A stretch of 42,287 bases of DNA from Sphingorhabdus sp. EL138 (GTDB lineage Bacteria > Pseudomonadota > Alphaproteobacteria > Sphingomonadales > Sphingomonadaceae), in NCBI RefSeq assembly GCF_945862485.1, contig NZ_CAMAYF010000018.1:1-42287 (forward strand), written 5' to 3'. The notes under the pieces were generated by a model, which worked only from the letters and a program-made list of their open reading frames with translations, searched no databases and was not told where the DNA came from. The translations under genes and the position numbers were made by a program. Below, in pieces: positions 1 through 9,513 of the stretch; within the stretch, counting starts at the first letter, position 1, and every line of letters begins with the position of its first letter.

Positions 1-806
1 TTGGCCTGCCCTGCTTCATCTATATGGGCGCGAAAGACATTGAGCGGCAGCAGCCCAATGTGTTCCGTATGCGCCTTTTGGGCGCAGAGGTCATTCCCGT
101 CACCAGTGGTGCAGGCACGTTAAAGGACGCGATGAACGAAGGGCTGCGCGACTGGGTCGCCAATGTCCATGACACATTCTACATTATCGGCACGGCGGCT
201 GGCCCACATCCGTATCCCGAACTGGTCCGCGATTTTCAAAGCGTCATCGGCAAGGAAGCGCGCGCACAAATGCTGTCGCGCATCAATCGCCTGCCCGACT
301 TGCTTGTTGCGGCGATTGGCGGTGGATCAAACGCCATCGGCCTGTTCCATCCCTTTTTGGATGACAAAGACGTTGAAATGCTCGGTATTGAGGCGGCGGG
401 TCATGGACTTGACGCCGAACATGCCGCAAGTCTTGCCGGCGGTCGCCCCGGCGTGCTGCATGGTAACAAAACCTATTTGCTGCAGGACGATGACGGCCAG
501 ATTGCCGAGGCCCATTCGATCTCCGCTGGGCTCGATTATCCCGGCATTGGCCCCGAACATAGCTGGCTCAAGGAAATTGGCCGCGTGCGGTATGACAGCG
601 TGACCGATGTGGAGGCCCTTGCCGCATTCCAATTGCTCTGCCGCACGGAAGGCATCATTCCCGCGCTGGAACCTGCCCACGCCATTGCAGCAGTAGAACG
701 CGAAGCGAAGAAGATGGACCGCGACCAGATCATATTGGCCAATCTATGTGGACGTGGGGACAAGGATATCTTCACCGTCGCTGAGGCTTTGGGGACGACG
801 ATATGA
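1..806 (+). CDS. trpB: Tryptophan synthase beta chain, 3' part (5' end outside window)
   Basis: Condenses indole with L-serine to give L-tryptophan, with PLP as cofactor, as the beta subunit of the alpha2-beta2 tryptophan synthase complex in the cytoplasm. The reading frame is open from base 3, and about 267 C-terminal residues are visible. The glycine-rich PLP-phosphate loop GGGSNAIG lies at about 318-341, and the C-terminal CGRGDKD motif is present. The PLP-binding lysine (HKxN motif) would lie upstream of the window. The stop is TGA at 804-806. trpA follows after 97 bases that hold a palindromic repeat, so the two are probably one transcription unit. The assignment is secure; only the start is missing. 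Confidence 0.97.
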   Translation, partial: GLPCFIYMGAKDIERQQPNVFRMRLLGAEVIPVTSGAGTLKDAMNEGLRDWVANVHDTFYIIGTAAGPHPYPELVRDFQSVIGKEARAQMLSRINRLPDLLVAAIGGGSNAIGLFHPFLDDKDVEMLGIEAAGHGLDAEHAASLAGGRPGVLHGNKTYLLQDDDGQIAEAHSISAGLDYPGIGPEHSWLKEIGRVRYDSVTDVEALAAFQLLCRTEGIIPALEPAHAIAAVEREAKKMDRDQIILANLCGRGDKDIFTVAEALGTTI

Positions 807-819
807 ACACCCAAACATT

Positions 820-890
820 CGTCATCCTGAACTTGTTTCAGGATAACGCGTTACCGTTGCCTGTTATCCCAAAACAAGTTCGGGATGACG
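820..890. repeat. Paired palindromic repeat (REP/BIME-like), trpB-trpA spacer
   Basis: Two 28-base arms (820-847 and 863-890) in opposite orientation differ at only 3 positions and are separated by 15 bases. Each arm begins with CGTCA and contains its own short hairpin (ATCCTGA ... TCAGGAT). The same family occurs at 2573-2663, 21875-21942 and 31007-31077. In RNA it would fold into one long stem or two small hairpins within the trpB-trpA transcript. Confidence 0.85.
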
Positions 891-903
891 AAAAGGTGCT
901 TGT

Positions 904-1689
904 ATGACTCGCCTTTCCGCCGCCTTTTCCAAGCCCCATCCCGCGCTCGTCGCCTTCATCACTGCAGGTGATGGCGAAACCGCCGCTAATCTAGACGCAC
1001 TCGTCGCGGGCGGGGCAGATGTGATTGAACTCGGCATGCCGTTCACCGACCCGATGGCTGACGGCCCTGCTATTCAAGAGGCGAATATCCGCAGCTTGAA
1101 CGCGGGGACCAAGACGGAAGATATCTTCGCCCTCGCCTCCGCCTTTCGCAAGCGCCATCCCGACATGCCATTAGTATTGATGGGCTATGCCAACCCCATG
1201 ACGATCCGCGGTGGTGATTGGTTTGCATCGGAATGCAACAAGGCGGGCGTCGACGGCGTGATCTGCGTCGATATTCCGCCCGAGGAAGATCCGGAGCTTG
1301 GCCCTGCTTTGCGCAATGCAGGCATTGACCTTATCCGCTTGGCAACCCCAACAACCGACGCGGCGCGTTTGCCCACGGTCCTCAATGGCGCGTCGGGCTT
1401 CCTATATTATGTCAGCGTCGCTGGCATCACCGGCCTACAAGTCGCAGCACAGACCAGCATTGATGAAGCCGTCGCGCGCCTAAAAGTGCATACCGACCTG
1501 CCCATCGCGGTGGGCTTTGGCGTCCGCACGCCTGAACAAGCCGCCAACATCGCGCGCGTTGCTGATGGCGTTGTCGTCGGCTCCGCCATTGTCGAACTTG
1601 TCGCTGAACATGGAAGAAGCGCAGCTGGCCCTGTCCGCGATTATGTGGCATCCCTAAAGCAAGCCATTATTGCCGCCAGAAAGGTCTGA
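904..1689 (+). CDS. trpA: Tryptophan synthase alpha chain
   Basis: Cleaves indole-3-glycerol phosphate to indole and glyceraldehyde-3-phosphate, and channels indole to TrpB. The protein is 261 residues, a normal length for this TIM-barrel family. The active-site pair appears as Glu42 (in IELGMPF) and Asp53 (in PMADGP), with the same spacing as Glu49/Asp60 of the E. coli enzyme. The phosphate-binding loops GFGVRTP and GVVVGSAIV are seen near residues 200-230. An AAAGG-like ribosome site (aaaaggtgcttgt) precedes the ATG at 904. accD starts two bases after the stop, so trpA and accD are almost certainly cotranscribed. Confidence 0.97.
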   Translation: MTRLSAAFSKPHPALVAFITAGDGETAANLDALVAGGADVIELGMPFTDPMADGPAIQEANIRSLNAGTKTEDIFALASAFRKRHPDMPLVLMGYANPMTIRGGDWFASECNKAGVDGVICVDIPPEEDPELGPALRNAGIDLIRLATPTTDAARLPTVLNGASGFLYYVSVAGITGLQVAAQTSIDEAVARLKVHTDLPIAVGFGVRTPEQAANIARVADGVVVGSAIVELVAEHGRSAAGPVRDYVASLKQAIIAARKV

Positions 1690-1691
1690 AC

Positions 1692-2546
1692 ATGAATTGG
1701 GTCACCCGCGTCCGTAACGCCATTCCCTTCATAGCCAAGCGCGAGACCGCCGAAACGCTTTGGCACAAGTGCAAGGGTTGTGAGGCGATGATCTTCCTGC
1801 GCGAATTTGAGGAAAATCAGTCCGTCTGTCCCAAATGCGATCATCATGGCCGCATTGGCCCCGCTGCACGCTTTGACGCTTTATTCGACAATGAGAGCTA
1901 TGAGATTCTCAAACCGCCGATCGTGGGCGAAGATCCTTTGAAGTTCAGAGACACCAAAAAATATGTCGACCGGATCAAGGCCGCGCGCGCAGCCACGGGC
2001 GAGACCGACGCCATGAAGACCGCGCGCGGCAAGATTAATGACCAGACTGTTGTGGTCAGCGTGCAGGATTTCGCCTTCATGGGTGGATCCATGGGTATGG
2101 CGGTGGGTGAAGCGTTCATCGACGCGGTTCAGGCCGCTATCCGTGCGAAATGCCCTTATGTCATCTTCACCGCGGCGGGCGGCGCACGTATGCAGGAGGG
2201 CATACTGAGCCTGATGCAAATGCCCCGTTCGACGGTAGCCATCCAGATGCTGCACGATGCAGGATTACCCTATATCGTTGTGCTGACCGACCCAACCACG
2301 GGCGGCGTCACCGCATCTTACGCCATGCTTGGGGACGTACAAATTGCCGAACCCGGTGCGCTCATCGGCTTTGCTGGGCAGCGCGTGATTGAGCAGACGA
2401 TCCGTGAAAAACTCCCCGAAGGGTTCCAACGTGCTGAATATTTGCTGGAGCATGGTATGATCGACATGGTGACCCATCGCCACGACCTGCGCGCTGTGTT
2501 GTCGCAGCTCATCGGCTATCTCGCGCCGGAGAAGAAGGCGGCTTGA
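1692..2546 (+). CDS. accD: Acetyl-CoA carboxylase carboxyltransferase subunit beta
   Basis: Beta half of the carboxyltransferase of acetyl-CoA carboxylase. It moves carboxyl from carboxybiotin-BCCP to acetyl-CoA to give malonyl-CoA, the first step of fatty acid synthesis. The 284-residue protein has the N-terminal zinc ribbon with cysteines at 27, 30, 46 and 49, then the crotonase-like carboxyltransferase domain with GGARMQEG and a [10 protein letters not shown] segment that forms the CoA/oxyanion region. It begins two bases after the trpA stop. The trpA-accD-folC order is common in alphaproteobacteria. A perfect palindromic repeat lies between it and folC. Confidence 0.97.
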   Translation: MNWVTRVRNAIPFIAKRETAETLWHKCKGCEAMIFLREFEENQSVCPKCDHHGRIGPAARFDALFDNESYEILKPPIVGEDPLKFRDTKKYVDRIKAARAATGETDAMKTARGKINDQTVVVSVQDFAFMGGSMGMAVGEAFIDAVQAAIRAKCPYVIFTAAGGARMQEGILSLMQMPRSTVAIQMLHDAGLPYIVVLTDPTTGGVTASYAMLGDVQIAEPGALIGFAGQRVIEQTIREKLPEGFQRAEYLLEHGMIDMVTHRHDLRAVLSQLIGYLAPEKKAA

Positions 2547-2572
2547 TAAAGCAGTTTGTGATGCCGCCTCAT

Positions 2573-2663
2573 CGTCACCCTGAACTTGTTTCAGGGTCTA
2601 TTTGGACGCATAGGCCGCCGGTTTTTGCCGCGCGATGGACCCTGAAACAAGTTCAGGGTGACG
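2573..2663. repeat. Perfect 26-bp inverted repeat, accD-folC spacer
   Basis: Arms 2573-2598 and 2638-2663 are exact reverse complements over 26 bases, separated by 39 bases. They begin and end with CGTCA/TGACG, and each arm holds a smaller hairpin (ACCCTGAA ... TTCAGGGT). This is the same family as 820-890. The right arm ends 24 bases before the folC ATG. Confidence 0.9.
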
Positions 2664-2687
2664 ACTTGTGGTGTTCGGGGAATACGC

Positions 2688-4028
2688 ATGCCTGACCACG
2701 CAATCTCCAATGATCCTGCCGTTCAGGCGCAGCTTGATCGGCTGACGATGTTGTCACCCGGCAAGGACGTGTTAGGCCTTGAACGCATCGCAACCTTGCT
2801 GGATCGGCTTGGTAACCCGCATCATCATCTTCCACCCGTCTTCCACGTTTCTGGGACCAATGGCAAAGGTTCGACTTGTGCCTTTCTGCGCGGTGCCATT
2901 GAGGCGGCGGGGCTCACGGCACATGTCTATTCCAGTCCACATCTGGTGCGCTTTAACGAGCGCATACGGGTCGCGGGGCGGTTGATTGACGATGCTAGCT
3001 TGTCCGCACTGCTATCCGAAGTTCTCGACCATGCAGAAGGGCTACAAGCGAGCTTTTTCGAAGTTACCACCGCCGCAGCCTTCTGCGCCTTTGCACGGAC
3101 GAAGGCGGATGCGTGCATTGTCGAAGTTGGCCTTGGCGGCAGGCTTGACGCGACCAATGTTCTGACCAAGCCTGTAGCGTGCGGTATGTCCTCGCTGGGG
3201 TTGGATCATGAGGCATTTTTGTTGGCGGCAGAAGATGGCGTTCCCGACATGCCCCCGCTGGACCGGATCGCGTTTGAAAAGGCGGGCATTGCCAAGTCCG
3301 GTTCGCCATTAGTCACGCAGAAATATAGCGCGTCGATGGCAAACACCGTTGCTGCGCAAGCGTCTGTGCACAACGCAGACATACATGCGCGCGGTGAAGG
3401 CTGGGATGCCGCGGTATATGATGGCCGCCTGCATTACCGCGATGCCGCTGGAAAGCTGAACCTGCCCCTGCCCAGCATGCCGGGCGTGCATCAGGCGGAT
3501 AATGCGGCCTTGGCGGTGGCAATGCTGCGGCATCAATCGGCGATTTCTGTTCCCGAAGCGGCTTTGTCCGCCGCGATGGAGTGGGTGCGCTGGCCCGCAC
3601 GAATGCAATTACTATCGGCAGGGCCCCTGACCAAATTATTGCCTGATGGTTCGCATATCTGGCTGGACGGCGGCCACAACCCCGACGCAGGGGCAGCAAT
3701 TGCCAGAACGCTGGAAAACGGAGCGCCAGTGCATGTCATTATTGGCATGTTGAAGAATAAGAACGCGCTTGGTTTCTTGACCCCGTTTGCATCGAAAATT
3801 GCAACGCTGACGGCCATGCCGATTCCGGGCCATGAACATCATCTGCCAACCGAGCTTTGCGAAGTGGCGCGTTCCGAACTGCACATCACTAACGCACGGC
3901 CAGCAGGCGACATTGTAACTGCGCTGAAGCGCATGGCTGGGCAGCAAGCCCCAGTCAATGTCCTCATCTGCGGCTCGCTATATTTGGCGGGTGAAGTGTT
4001 ACGCCTGAACGATCAGGTGCCGGACTGA
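2688..4028 (+). CDS. folC: Bifunctional dihydrofolate synthase / folylpolyglutamate synthase
   Basis: Adds L-glutamate to dihydropteroate and then to folates, using ATP. It belongs to the Mur ligase-like fold family. The 446-residue protein has the P-loop GTNGKGST at residues 56-63, the EVGLGGRLDATN motif that follows in FolC, and the C-terminal DGGHNPDAG. I choose the ATG at 2688, with TCGGGG 8 bases upstream. The longer frame from the GTG at 2658 starts inside the palindromic repeat and is unlikely. The last 16 bases overlap the 3' end of the convergent permease gene. Confidence 0.95.
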   Translation: MPDHAISNDPAVQAQLDRLTMLSPGKDVLGLERIATLLDRLGNPHHHLPPVFHVSGTNGKGSTCAFLRGAIEAAGLTAHVYSSPHLVRFNERIRVAGRLIDDASLSALLSEVLDHAEGLQASFFEVTTAAAFCAFARTKADACIVEVGLGGRLDATNVLTKPVACGMSSLGLDHEAFLLAAEDGVPDMPPLDRIAFEKAGIAKSGSPLVTQKYSASMANTVAAQASVHNADIHARGEGWDAAVYDGRLHYRDAAGKLNLPLPSMPGVHQADNAALAVAMLRHQSAISVPEAALSAAMEWVRWPARMQLLSAGPLTKLLPDGSHIWLDGGHNPDAGAAIARTLENGAPVHVIIGMLKNKNALGFLTPFASKIATLTAMPIPGHEHHLPTELCEVARSELHITNARPAGDIVTALKRMAGQQAPVNVLICGSLYLAGEVLRLNDQVPD

Positions 4029-5581
4029 GGCAGGCGCTTCGACTGCCCCTTCCAAGCAAGCAATCCGCCTACCACCAGCAATGCCGCAAACGACCATGTA
4101 ATATCATTTGCGAACTCTAATGGTTTTGAGAGGAGCAGTCCGATCAGTCCGGCGACGACCAGCAAGAAGCCAAAGATACGTATCGGCCCGACCGGATCCT
4201 TCATCGCCTTTTCATCGACAGCCGCAACCTGCTGGATACTTTGCACGACATAGCCTTTGCTCCAAAGCAGCCAGAGCAAGATCATGCCCGGAATCGCGGC
4301 GACTACGGTAAAGCCCCAAAAGCCGACCCAACCTACATTTTCTGCAACAATGCCCGCTGGCCCTGCCATAAAGGTCCGGCCAACGCCCGCAAAGGACGAC
4401 AGCAACGCAAATTGCGTCGCGGTGTAGGCAATGCTCGATAGACCCGACAAATAGGTCGCGAAAACCGTGAGACCAATACCGCTCGTTAAATTCTCCGTGC
4501 AAATGGTCGCAACCATCATCCAGTAACTATTGCCCGTAGCGGCCAAGATCATGAACATGATGTTGGAGAACATCATCAAGAGGCCCGAGATGAGCAAAGC
4601 GCGGCCCATGCCGAGCCACAAGATAAATGGCGCGCCCAAGGCCGACCCCACAATCAACGCGCCGAAGCCCCATAATTTATTGGCGGAAATATAATCGAGA
4701 TCGGAAAAACCAAGATCAACAATCATCGGGCTTAACATCGCCTGCCCCATGGCATCGCCGACCTTGTACACAAGGACAAAGCCAAGGATGAGGAACGCCC
4801 CATGCCGCGTTAAAAATTCGCGGAACGGGTTGATTACCGCCTCTGTCAGCCATTGCTTCGGCTTCATACCCTCCACATGGGCGAAACGATCCACAAACTT
4901 GCCCGGCCCGGCCCATAAGGCGCCAATGATGGCCGGAATGATGCAAAATGCGGTCAGGCCATAGGCCGTTGACCATCCAAGGCCCAGACCCTCTTGGGAG
5001 GCAAAATAGATGGTTCCTGCACCCGCAATCAAATTGCCCGTGCGATACCCAAACTGGTTTGTCGCCGTGCCGTGCGCGAATTCTTCTTCTTCCAATATTT
5101 CGATACGATAGGCGTCAATAACGATATCCTGCGTGGCCGATAGAAACGCTGTGATGAGCGCCCAAATCGCAAATAGACCCATGTCACCAGGCTGCGGATT
5201 GCTCGCGCCTAATTGCCAGATCGACACGAAAAGCAAGGCTTGCACGAAGAACAACCAACTGCGGCGTTGCCCGAACAATTTGGTCAAAACCGGCAGATGC
5301 AGCTTATCCACCAAAGGCGCCCAGAGGAATTTTATCGTGTACGGAATGCCCAATGCCACGGCAAAACCGATGGTTGCCGTATCGATACCCACCTTCGCCA
5401 ACCAAAATGTCATTGTCGCGACAAGCAATGTCAGCGGAAAGCCGCTCGAAATGCCCAGCAGAAAGGTAATGACGGGGTTTTTGCGTAAATATGGCCGGAA
5501 AGCCGGAACAGTCAGCGCGATCAATGGCAAAGCGAGCAAAATGCCCGCAAAAATGATAAAACGCAGCAAATCGACTGACAT
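4013..5581 (-). CDS. AmpG-like MFS permease
   Basis: A 522-residue polytopic membrane protein of the major facilitator superfamily. The N-terminal half carries AmpG hallmarks: GISSGFPLTLL, the GxPYTIKFLWAPLVD motif, and the DIVIDAYRIEIL stretch, which AmpG proteins share. AmpG imports GlcNAc-anhydromuropeptides from the periplasm for cell-wall recycling and beta-lactamase signalling. Whether this paralogue carries muropeptides or another solute is inference. The protein is longer than basic MFS carriers and has two extra C-terminal membrane segments, as in E. coli AmpG. A strong ribosome site GGAGGGGG precedes the ATG. It is divergent from the pseudouridine synthase gene and converges on folC with a 16-base overlap. 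Confidence 0.85.
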   Translation of the reverse strand: MSVDLLRFIIFAGILLALPLIALTVPAFRPYLRKNPVITFLLGISSGFPLTLLVATMTFWLAKVGIDTATIGFAVALGIPYTIKFLWAPLVDKLHLPVLTKLFGQRRSWLFFVQALLFVSIWQLGASNPQPGDMGLFAIWALITAFLSATQDIVIDAYRIEILEEEEFAHGTATNQFGYRTGNLIAGAGTIYFASQEGLGLGWSTAYGLTAFCIIPAIIGALWAGPGKFVDRFAHVEGMKPKQWLTEAVINPFREFLTRHGAFLILGFVLVYKVGDAMGQAMLSPMIVDLGFSDLDYISANKLWGFGALIVGSALGAPFILWLGMGRALLISGLLMMFSNIMFMILAATGNSYWMMVATICTENLTSGIGLTVFATYLSGLSSIAYTATQFALLSSFAGVGRTFMAGPAGIVAENVGWVGFWGFTVVAAIPGMILLWLLWSKGYVVQSIQQVAAVDEKAMKDPVGPIRIFGFLLVVAGLIGLLLSKPLEFANDITWSFAALLVVGGLLAWKGQSKRLPQSGT

Positions 5582-5673
5582 TTGGCCCCCTCCAAAATTA
5601 TTGCGACGATGACTAACGCCATTTTCCTGAATGGCCAGTGACTTTTAAAGCAATATGCGTCAAAGGCGCGGAC

Positions 5674-6519
5674 ATGGTTAAACCTCCGTCAAAAGCTCCT
5701 GTCCGTCCAACCAAGCCACCGCGTCTGCGTTGGGACAGCAAACCGTCGCGTAAACCCAACCCAAATGCCGGCCCTAGCAAAGGCGCGTTGGAACGTCAGG
5801 ATGGTGAAGAGCGCATTGCAAAGCTGCTCGCGCGCGCTGGCGTCGCGTCGCGGCGCGAAATCGAACGCATGATTGCCGATGGCCGAGTCACGCTGAACAA
5901 TGAAAAGGTTGAAACGCCTGCAACCCTATTAAAGTCACTCCGTGGCGTTGCTGTGGATGGCAAGGCGGTGGGACAGCCCGCCCCAACCCAATTATACATG
6001 TTCCACAAACCCGAAGGCTGCCTGACGGCTGAACGCGACTTTAGCGGGCGCAAGACAATATACGACGTGCTGCCAAAGGATTTACCCCGCCTGATGCCCA
6101 TTGGGCGGCTGGATTTGAACACCGAAGGCTTGTTGTTGCTCACCAATGATGGCGAATTCAAGCGCCAGATGGAATTGCCATCGACCGGTGTTGAACGCAC
6201 TTATCGTGCGCGTTGCTTTGGGGATGTCAGCCAGGAACAACTGGAGGAACTGATCCACGGCATTGAGATTGAAGGCGTAAAATATGGCAAAATCGACGCC
6301 AATCTGGAACGCCGCACGGGCCGCAATGGCTGGGTAGAAATGACGCTGACGGAAGGTAAAAACCGTGAAGTCCGCCGCGTGCTGGAACATTTAGGTCTTG
6401 AAGTCAGCCGCCTCATTCGCACCCGCTACGGCCCGTTCGTTCTGGGCGAACTCGCGCCCGGCACTGTCGGCGAAGTGCGCCGCGTGGACCTTATCGAATT
6501 TCGAAAGACGTTGAAATAA
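5674..6519 (+). CDS. rluB: RluB/RsuA-family 23S/16S rRNA pseudouridine synthase
   Basis: Isomerises a specific uridine of ribosomal RNA to pseudouridine. The chosen 281-residue form starts at ATG 5674, which has AAAGG 7 bases upstream; the frame also runs from a GTG at 5638. The order is a basic, proline-rich N-terminal tail (about 1-40), an S4 RNA-binding domain (about 46-80, RIAKLLARAGVASRREIE), then the catalytic domain with GRLDLNTEGLLLLTNDG. In that motif Asp147 is the family nucleophile. Sequence alone suits the RluB/RluE/RsuA branch; RluB is the best guess, so the exact target base is inferred. The stop overlaps the rsmD start (TAATG). Confidence 0.88.
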   Translation: MVKPPSKAPVRPTKPPRLRWDSKPSRKPNPNAGPSKGALERQDGEERIAKLLARAGVASRREIERMIADGRVTLNNEKVETPATLLKSLRGVAVDGKAVGQPAPTQLYMFHKPEGCLTAERDFSGRKTIYDVLPKDLPRLMPIGRLDLNTEGLLLLTNDGEFKRQMELPSTGVERTYRARCFGDVSQEQLEELIHGIEIEGVKYGKIDANLERRTGRNGWVEMTLTEGKNREVRRVLEHLGLEVSRLIRTRYGPFVLGELAPGTVGEVRRVDLIEFRKTLK

Positions 6520-7067
6520 TGCGTATCATTTCCGGCCAGTGGCGCTCGCGGCCGCTTGTTGCGCCGAAAGGCGACACAACCCGCCCGACGGCAGACCGCA
6601 CGCGTGAGACATTATTCTCCATGCTGACAAGTCGGCTGGGGTCGTTTGAAGATTTGCGCGTGCTTGACCTATTTGCGGGATCTGGCGCGCTCGGGCTTGA
6701 AGCTTTGTCGCGCGGCGCGGCGCATTGCACCTTCGTCGAGCAGGATGCGCCAGCGCTCGACGCACTTGCAGCGAACATCCATAAGCTGGGCGCAAAAGAC
6801 CAAAGCGATGTGCGTAAATCCTCAGTACTGTCGCTCGGTACCGCAATAAAGCCTGCGGATATCGTCTTAATGGATCCACCCTATTTGAGTGGCGCGGGTT
6901 CTGTGGCGTTGGATAAATTGGGTCGCTTTGGTTGGTTTGCGCCTTCGGCGTGGATTAGCGTTGAAACGAGCATCAAGGAAGATGTCGAGGTGAAGGGCTT
7001 CACGATCGACACGGTCCGCAATGTCGGCAAAGCAAAACTCACATTATTGCGGCCTGCGGCGCTTTAA
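6519..7067 (+). CDS. rsmD: 16S rRNA (guanine966-N2)-methyltransferase
   Basis: Methylates N2 of G966 in 16S rRNA with S-adenosylmethionine, acting on assembled small subunits. The 182-residue protein opens with MRIISGQWRSRPL and RPTADRTRETLF, typical of RsmD. It then has the SAM-binding motif LDLFAGSGALGLE (about 49-61) and the catalytic DPPY motif at 119-122, characteristic of N-methyltransferases acting on exocyclic amines. Its ATG overlaps the stop of the pseudouridine synthase gene by one base, so the two rRNA-modifying enzymes are translationally coupled. Confidence 0.93.
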   Translation: MRIISGQWRSRPLVAPKGDTTRPTADRTRETLFSMLTSRLGSFEDLRVLDLFAGSGALGLEALSRGAAHCTFVEQDAPALDALAANIHKLGAKDQSDVRKSSVLSLGTAIKPADIVLMDPPYLSGAGSVALDKLGRFGWFAPSAWISVETSIKEDVEVKGFTIDTVRNVGKAKLTLLRPAAL

Positions 7068-7156
7068 CGGCGCGCGCACTTTACGCCTTATTATAGTTCC
7101 ACCTCAGGACCGAACAGCGCTTGCGGTTCCTTGCGTTGTTCCCTAACTGTTCGCAT

Positions 7157-9472
7157 ATGTCAGACATTCAGGTCCAGTCCGATCCTTCGCAAACGGAACC
7201 GCCTTGGTTGCGTGGGTTAAACCCGCCGCAGCGTGAAGCCGTGCTTACGACCGAAGGACCTGTGCTTCTGCTGGCGGGCGCTGGCACTGGTAAAACGGCC
7301 GCCCTAACCGCGCGTATGGCGCAGATATTGTACACACGCCAAGCATGGCCGTCGGAAATCTTGGCCGTCACGTTCACCAACAAGGCGGCGCGCGAAATGC
7401 GCGAGCGCATTGGCGCAATGGTGGGATCAGCGGTAGAAGGGATGCCATGGCTTGGCACCTTTCATAGCATTGGCGCAAAACTGCTGCGCCGTCATGCCGA
7501 AGTCATTGGCCTACAGAGCAACTTCACGATTATTGATACGGATGATCAGCTTCGGCTGTTGAAGCAACTTATCCAGTCCGAAGATTTGGACGAGAAGCGC
7601 TTTCCTGCACGCGGACTAGCGAGCTTACTCGACAAATGGAAAAATGCGGGCAAATCGCCTGCCGATTTGGACGCTGCTGACAATGAAGCTTTTGCCAATG
7701 GCAAAGGGCGGCATATGTATGCACTGTATCAGGCGCGGTTGCTGGCGTTGAACGCCTGCGACTTTGGTGATTTGTTGTTGCATGGTCTGAACCTGCTGAA
7801 GAACAACCGCGACATCCTCGAAAAATATCAAGCGCAGTTCAAATATATCCTTGTCGACGAATATCAGGATACCAACGCCGTCCAATATCTTTGGCTGCGA
7901 TTGCTGGCGCAGAAGCGCAAGAATATCTGCTGCGTCGGTGATGATGACCAAAGCATCTATTCATGGCGCGGGGCGGAGGTTGCGAACATCCTGCGCTTTG
8001 AAAAGGATTTTCCGGGCGCCAAGACAATCAAGCTAGAACAAAATTACCGCAGCACGCCGCATATTCTTGCCGCTGCATCGGGCCTGATTGATGCCAACAG
8101 CGCACGGCTTGGCAAGACATTATGGACCGAATTGGACGACGGCGAAAAGGTTCGGATCATTGGCGTTTGGGATGGCCCCGAGGAAGCGCGCCGCGTCGGT
8201 GACGAAATCGAAGCAATCCAGTATAAAGGTGAAAGCCTGGACAATATTGCGATACTCGTACGTGCCCAGCACCAGACGCGTGAATTTGAAGACCGTTTCA
8301 TACAAATCGGTGTCAACTATCGGATAGTCGGTGGTTTTCGTTTCTACGAGCGTGCCGAAATTCGCGATGCCATTGCCTATTTGCGCATCGTCAATCAGCC
8401 CGCCGACGACCTTGCCTTTGAACGGATTGTCAACGTGCCCAAGCGCGGCATTGGCGACAAGGCTGTCGAAAAAATGCATATTGTGGCGCGCGCAGAACGC
8501 ACCCCCTTGTCCGTCGCCGCCGCGCGTCTGGTCGGCACCGACGAACTGACCGGTAAGGCACGCAAGTCACTTGCGGACCTTGTGGTCGATATTGCGCGCT
8601 GGCGGGACGAGGCAGCGACGATGTCACCTGCCAATCTAACGCGTCTAATACTGGACGAAAGCGGTTATACCGCAGTCTTACAGGCCGAGCGTAGTACGGA
8701 GGCATCGGGCCGCCTCGAAAACCTCAGCGAACTTGCCCGCGCGATGGAAGAATATGAAACGCTTGGCGAGTTTCTGGAGCATGTGAGTTTGGTCATGGAT
8801 AATGACCGCGGCGACACCGGCGCGAGCGTCACGATCATGACTATCCATGCCGCCAAGGGCTTGGAATATGACAATGTCTTCTTAGTCGGGTGGGAAGAAG
8901 GCATTTTCCCGTCGCAACGCGCGTTGGACGAAGGTGGCCTTGCCGCGTTGGAAGAAGAACGCCGCTTAGCTTATGTCGCGATTACGCGCGCCAAGCGCAA
9001 ATGCACCATCATCCATGCCGCAAATCGACGGATTTATGGCCAATGGACCAGCAGCATCCCCAGCCGTTTCATTGAAGAACTGCCGCTCGACCATATCGAG
9101 GCCGAACAGACAATGACAGGCGGCGCATCCTTATGGCGCGCCAACTGGAGCGAGCAAACTGACCCATTCGCGCATCTGGCCGCCGCCAACCAAGGCCGCA
9201 GCAATGCGCGAGGCCCAGGCTGGCAACGCGCCGCCACCTCGGGCGGTTTCAACCCGCGTCCTCAGCGCATAGCCGAAAACACGCGCAGCGCCGTCAGCCT
9301 AGGTAATAAGGGCCGAAGCGACCTCAGCATTGGTCTGCGCGTGTTCCATGAAAAATTCGGCTATGGCGTCATTGCATTGATTGAAGGCAACAAGCTGGAG
9401 ATCGATTTTGAGCAAGCTGGCCGTAAGCGCGTCATGGACAGCTTTGTTAGTTTAGGATCGGCACCCTCATGA
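7157..9472 (+). CDS. uvrD: UvrD/PcrA-type superfamily 1 DNA helicase
   Basis: ATP-dependent 3'-5' DNA helicase for nucleotide excision and mismatch repair and for clearing recombination intermediates. The 771-residue form from ATG 7157 has all SF1A motifs: Walker A GAGTGKT (41-47), motif Ia TFTNKAA, Walker B DEYQD (234-238), motif III GDDDQSIYSWRGA, motif IV QNYRS, motif V TIHAAKGLEYDNVF and motif VI RRLAYVAITRAK. The C-terminus ends with the Tudor-like segment GLRVFHEKFGYG, as in PcrA. A TTG at 7121 would add 12 residues. No clear Shine-Dalgarno precedes either start. Whether to name it uvrD or pcrA is a matter of convention. Confidence 0.95.
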   Translation: MSDIQVQSDPSQTEPPWLRGLNPPQREAVLTTEGPVLLLAGAGTGKTAALTARMAQILYTRQAWPSEILAVTFTNKAAREMRERIGAMVGSAVEGMPWLGTFHSIGAKLLRRHAEVIGLQSNFTIIDTDDQLRLLKQLIQSEDLDEKRFPARGLASLLDKWKNAGKSPADLDAADNEAFANGKGRHMYALYQARLLALNACDFGDLLLHGLNLLKNNRDILEKYQAQFKYILVDEYQDTNAVQYLWLRLLAQKRKNICCVGDDDQSIYSWRGAEVANILRFEKDFPGAKTIKLEQNYRSTPHILAAASGLIDANSARLGKTLWTELDDGEKVRIIGVWDGPEEARRVGDEIEAIQYKGESLDNIAILVRAQHQTREFEDRFIQIGVNYRIVGGFRFYERAEIRDAIAYLRIVNQPADDLAFERIVNVPKRGIGDKAVEKMHIVARAERTPLSVAAARLVGTDELTGKARKSLADLVVDIARWRDEAATMSPANLTRLILDESGYTAVLQAERSTEASGRLENLSELARAMEEYETLGEFLEHVSLVMDNDRGDTGASVTIMTIHAAKGLEYDNVFLVGWEEGIFPSQRALDEGGLAALEEERRLAYVAITRAKRKCTIIHAANRRIYGQWTSSIPSRFIEELPLDHIEAEQTMTGGASLWRANWSEQTDPFAHLAAANQGRSNARGPGWQRAATSGGFNPRPQRIAENTRSAVSLGNKGRSDLSIGLRVFHEKFGYGVIALIEGNKLEIDFEQAGRKRVMDSFVSLGSAPS

Positions 9473-9513
9473 TAAGGCTGGTAAAGGACCATTTTTTGCG
9501 ATTAAGGTGAAGC

